Below are positions 6,236 to 6,673 of a DNA stretch of 6,673 nucleotides, in pieces (the first letter of the stretch is position 1; every line of letters starts with the position of its first letter). A program made the translations under genes and the position numbers. The notes under the pieces are model-generated. The model ran no database searches. It saw nothing but the letters and a program-made list of their open reading frames with translations, and had not been told where the DNA came from. The DNA is taken from assembly GCA_025997755.1 (NCBI GenBank), contig BNVA01000110.1, forward strand, positions 1-6,673. Reading direction: 5' to 3'. The stretch comes from Spirochaetia bacterium. GTDB lineage: Bacteria; Spirochaetota; Spirochaetia; Treponematales; Breznakiellaceae.

Positions 6236-6625
6236 AAAAACTTTTACAAGTTCAAGTATGTCGTTCACATTGTCCGCTTCAAAAAAAACAGATGCAGTAA
6301 CCTGTAGATTTCCGCATAACCTATGCGCTACTAATGCGCCGTCAACTGAAACGGGCAGTAAAACCAGTACACGCAGGCTTGGAAGCCTAATGGCATGACC
6401 AAAAGATGCAATCTGTCCGCCTACAATTTTATGAAAACCAATTTTTTCATAATCATCCAATGCCGCAGGACAATCTAAAATAAAACCCTGCAAATTGGAA
6501 AATTTTTTTAACGCTGTTTGTAAAATCGTTTCAAGAATTTTTAACTCTTTCTCTCCGACAACCCCTGCTCTGCGTTTTGTTTCTTGACGCTTTGTAATCG
6601 GGAGACTTCGGATTAAAAGCTCCAT
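6233..6625 (-). CDS. Hypothetical protein, 130 aa, operon partner of the DUF115 genes
   Basis: I do not recognise this family. The product is a small soluble protein with no signal peptide or convincing transmembrane segment. The first 25 residues are basic (TKRQETKRRAG, 11-21) and probably flexible. Then come a predicted amphipathic helix (about 26-43), a strand (GFILDCP, 47-53) and a compact alpha/beta region with SFGHAIRLP (74-82), a hydrophobic strand LRVLVLLPVSVDG (84-96), VAHRLCG (99-105) and a terminal helix (NDILELVKVF). The order of strands suggests a small single-domain binding protein rather than a membrane protein. It is held in the operon by TAATG junctions on both sides, so a role linked to the downstream DUF115 proteins is plausible but unproven. 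The ATG at 6625 is chosen because it overlaps the upstream stop. AGG lies 9 nt before it. Confidence 0.8.
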   Translation of the reverse strand: MELLIRSLPITKRQETKRRAGVVGEKELKILETILQTALKKFSNLQGFILDCPAALDDYEKIGFHKIVGGQIASFGHAIRLPSLRVLVLLPVSVDGALVAHRLCGNLQVTASVFFEADNVNDILELVKVF

Positions 6626-6627
6626 TA
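6623..6627 (-). other. TAATG stop-start junction, upstream gene to orphan protein
   Basis: On the minus strand the TAA at 6627-6625 of the edge-truncated upstream gene shares its final A with the ATG of the 130-aa gene. This supports both the reality of the partial gene and the chosen start of the downstream gene. Confidence 0.75.
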
Positions 6628-6672
6628 AACCAAACCTAATTCCTTAAAGACTTTTTTGTAAATTTCAAACTG
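6625..6672 (-). CDS. C-terminal fragment of an unidentified upstream gene (truncated by the window edge)
   Basis: One minus-strand frame is open from the right edge to a TAA at 6627-6625 and reads QFEIYKKVFKELGLV. The TAA forms a TAATG junction with the next gene, the same junction type seen one gene further on, which argues that this is a real coding end. Fifteen residues, ending in an amphipathic helix, are too few to name a family. A sugar-nucleotide enzyme would fit the operon, but nothing here shows it. Confidence 0.6.
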   Translation of the reverse strand, partial: QFEIYKKVFKELGLV

Positions 6673-6673
6673 T

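Overview
The window is densely coding, with no RNA gene, insertion sequence, CRISPR array or prophage visible. Gene content and style suggest a Treponema-like spirochaete. The base composition is AT-leaning, Shine-Dalgarno signals are mostly weak or absent, and the DUF115 (Maf-type) proteins fit a bacterium with modified flagellins. The genus is an inference from protein character, not from a marker gene.

Layout: positions 2-763 (+) hold the C-terminal part of the replication-associated AAA+ protein RarA, whose ATPase core lies off the left edge. It converges, with only 18 nt between stop codons, on a long minus-strand run that fills the rest of the window. Read in the direction of transcription (right to left), that run is: the last 15 codons of an unidentified gene (6625-6672); a 130-aa orphan protein (6233-6625); a 396-aa DUF115 protein (5043-6233); a 556-aa DUF115 protein (3380-5050); an RsmE-family SPOUT rRNA methyltransferase (2640-3383); a cytosolic zinc-metallopeptidase-like protein with a helical middle region and a C-terminal coiled coil (1824-2630); and an exported or membrane-anchored protein of uncharacterised family (782-1768).

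The first five of these minus-strand genes are joined stop-to-start: TAATG, TAATG, an 8-nt overlap and ATGA. They almost certainly form one translationally coupled operon. The metallopeptidase follows after 9 nt with a GTG start. The exported-protein gene follows after 55 nt and may have its own expression signals.

The most interesting part is the tandem pair of divergent DUF115 proteins. They share landmark motifs at nearly identical spacing, so they look like an ancient duplication, but they differ in N-terminal domain, C-terminal length and putative active-site residues. Bacterial DUF115/Maf proteins are known or proposed to transfer nonulosonic acids to flagellin. A role in flagellin glycosylation is therefore a reasonable hypothesis here, with the 130-aa orphan as a possible partner. 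The RsmE homologue and the metallopeptidase have no obvious link to that job. I see no clearly new defence or mobile system.
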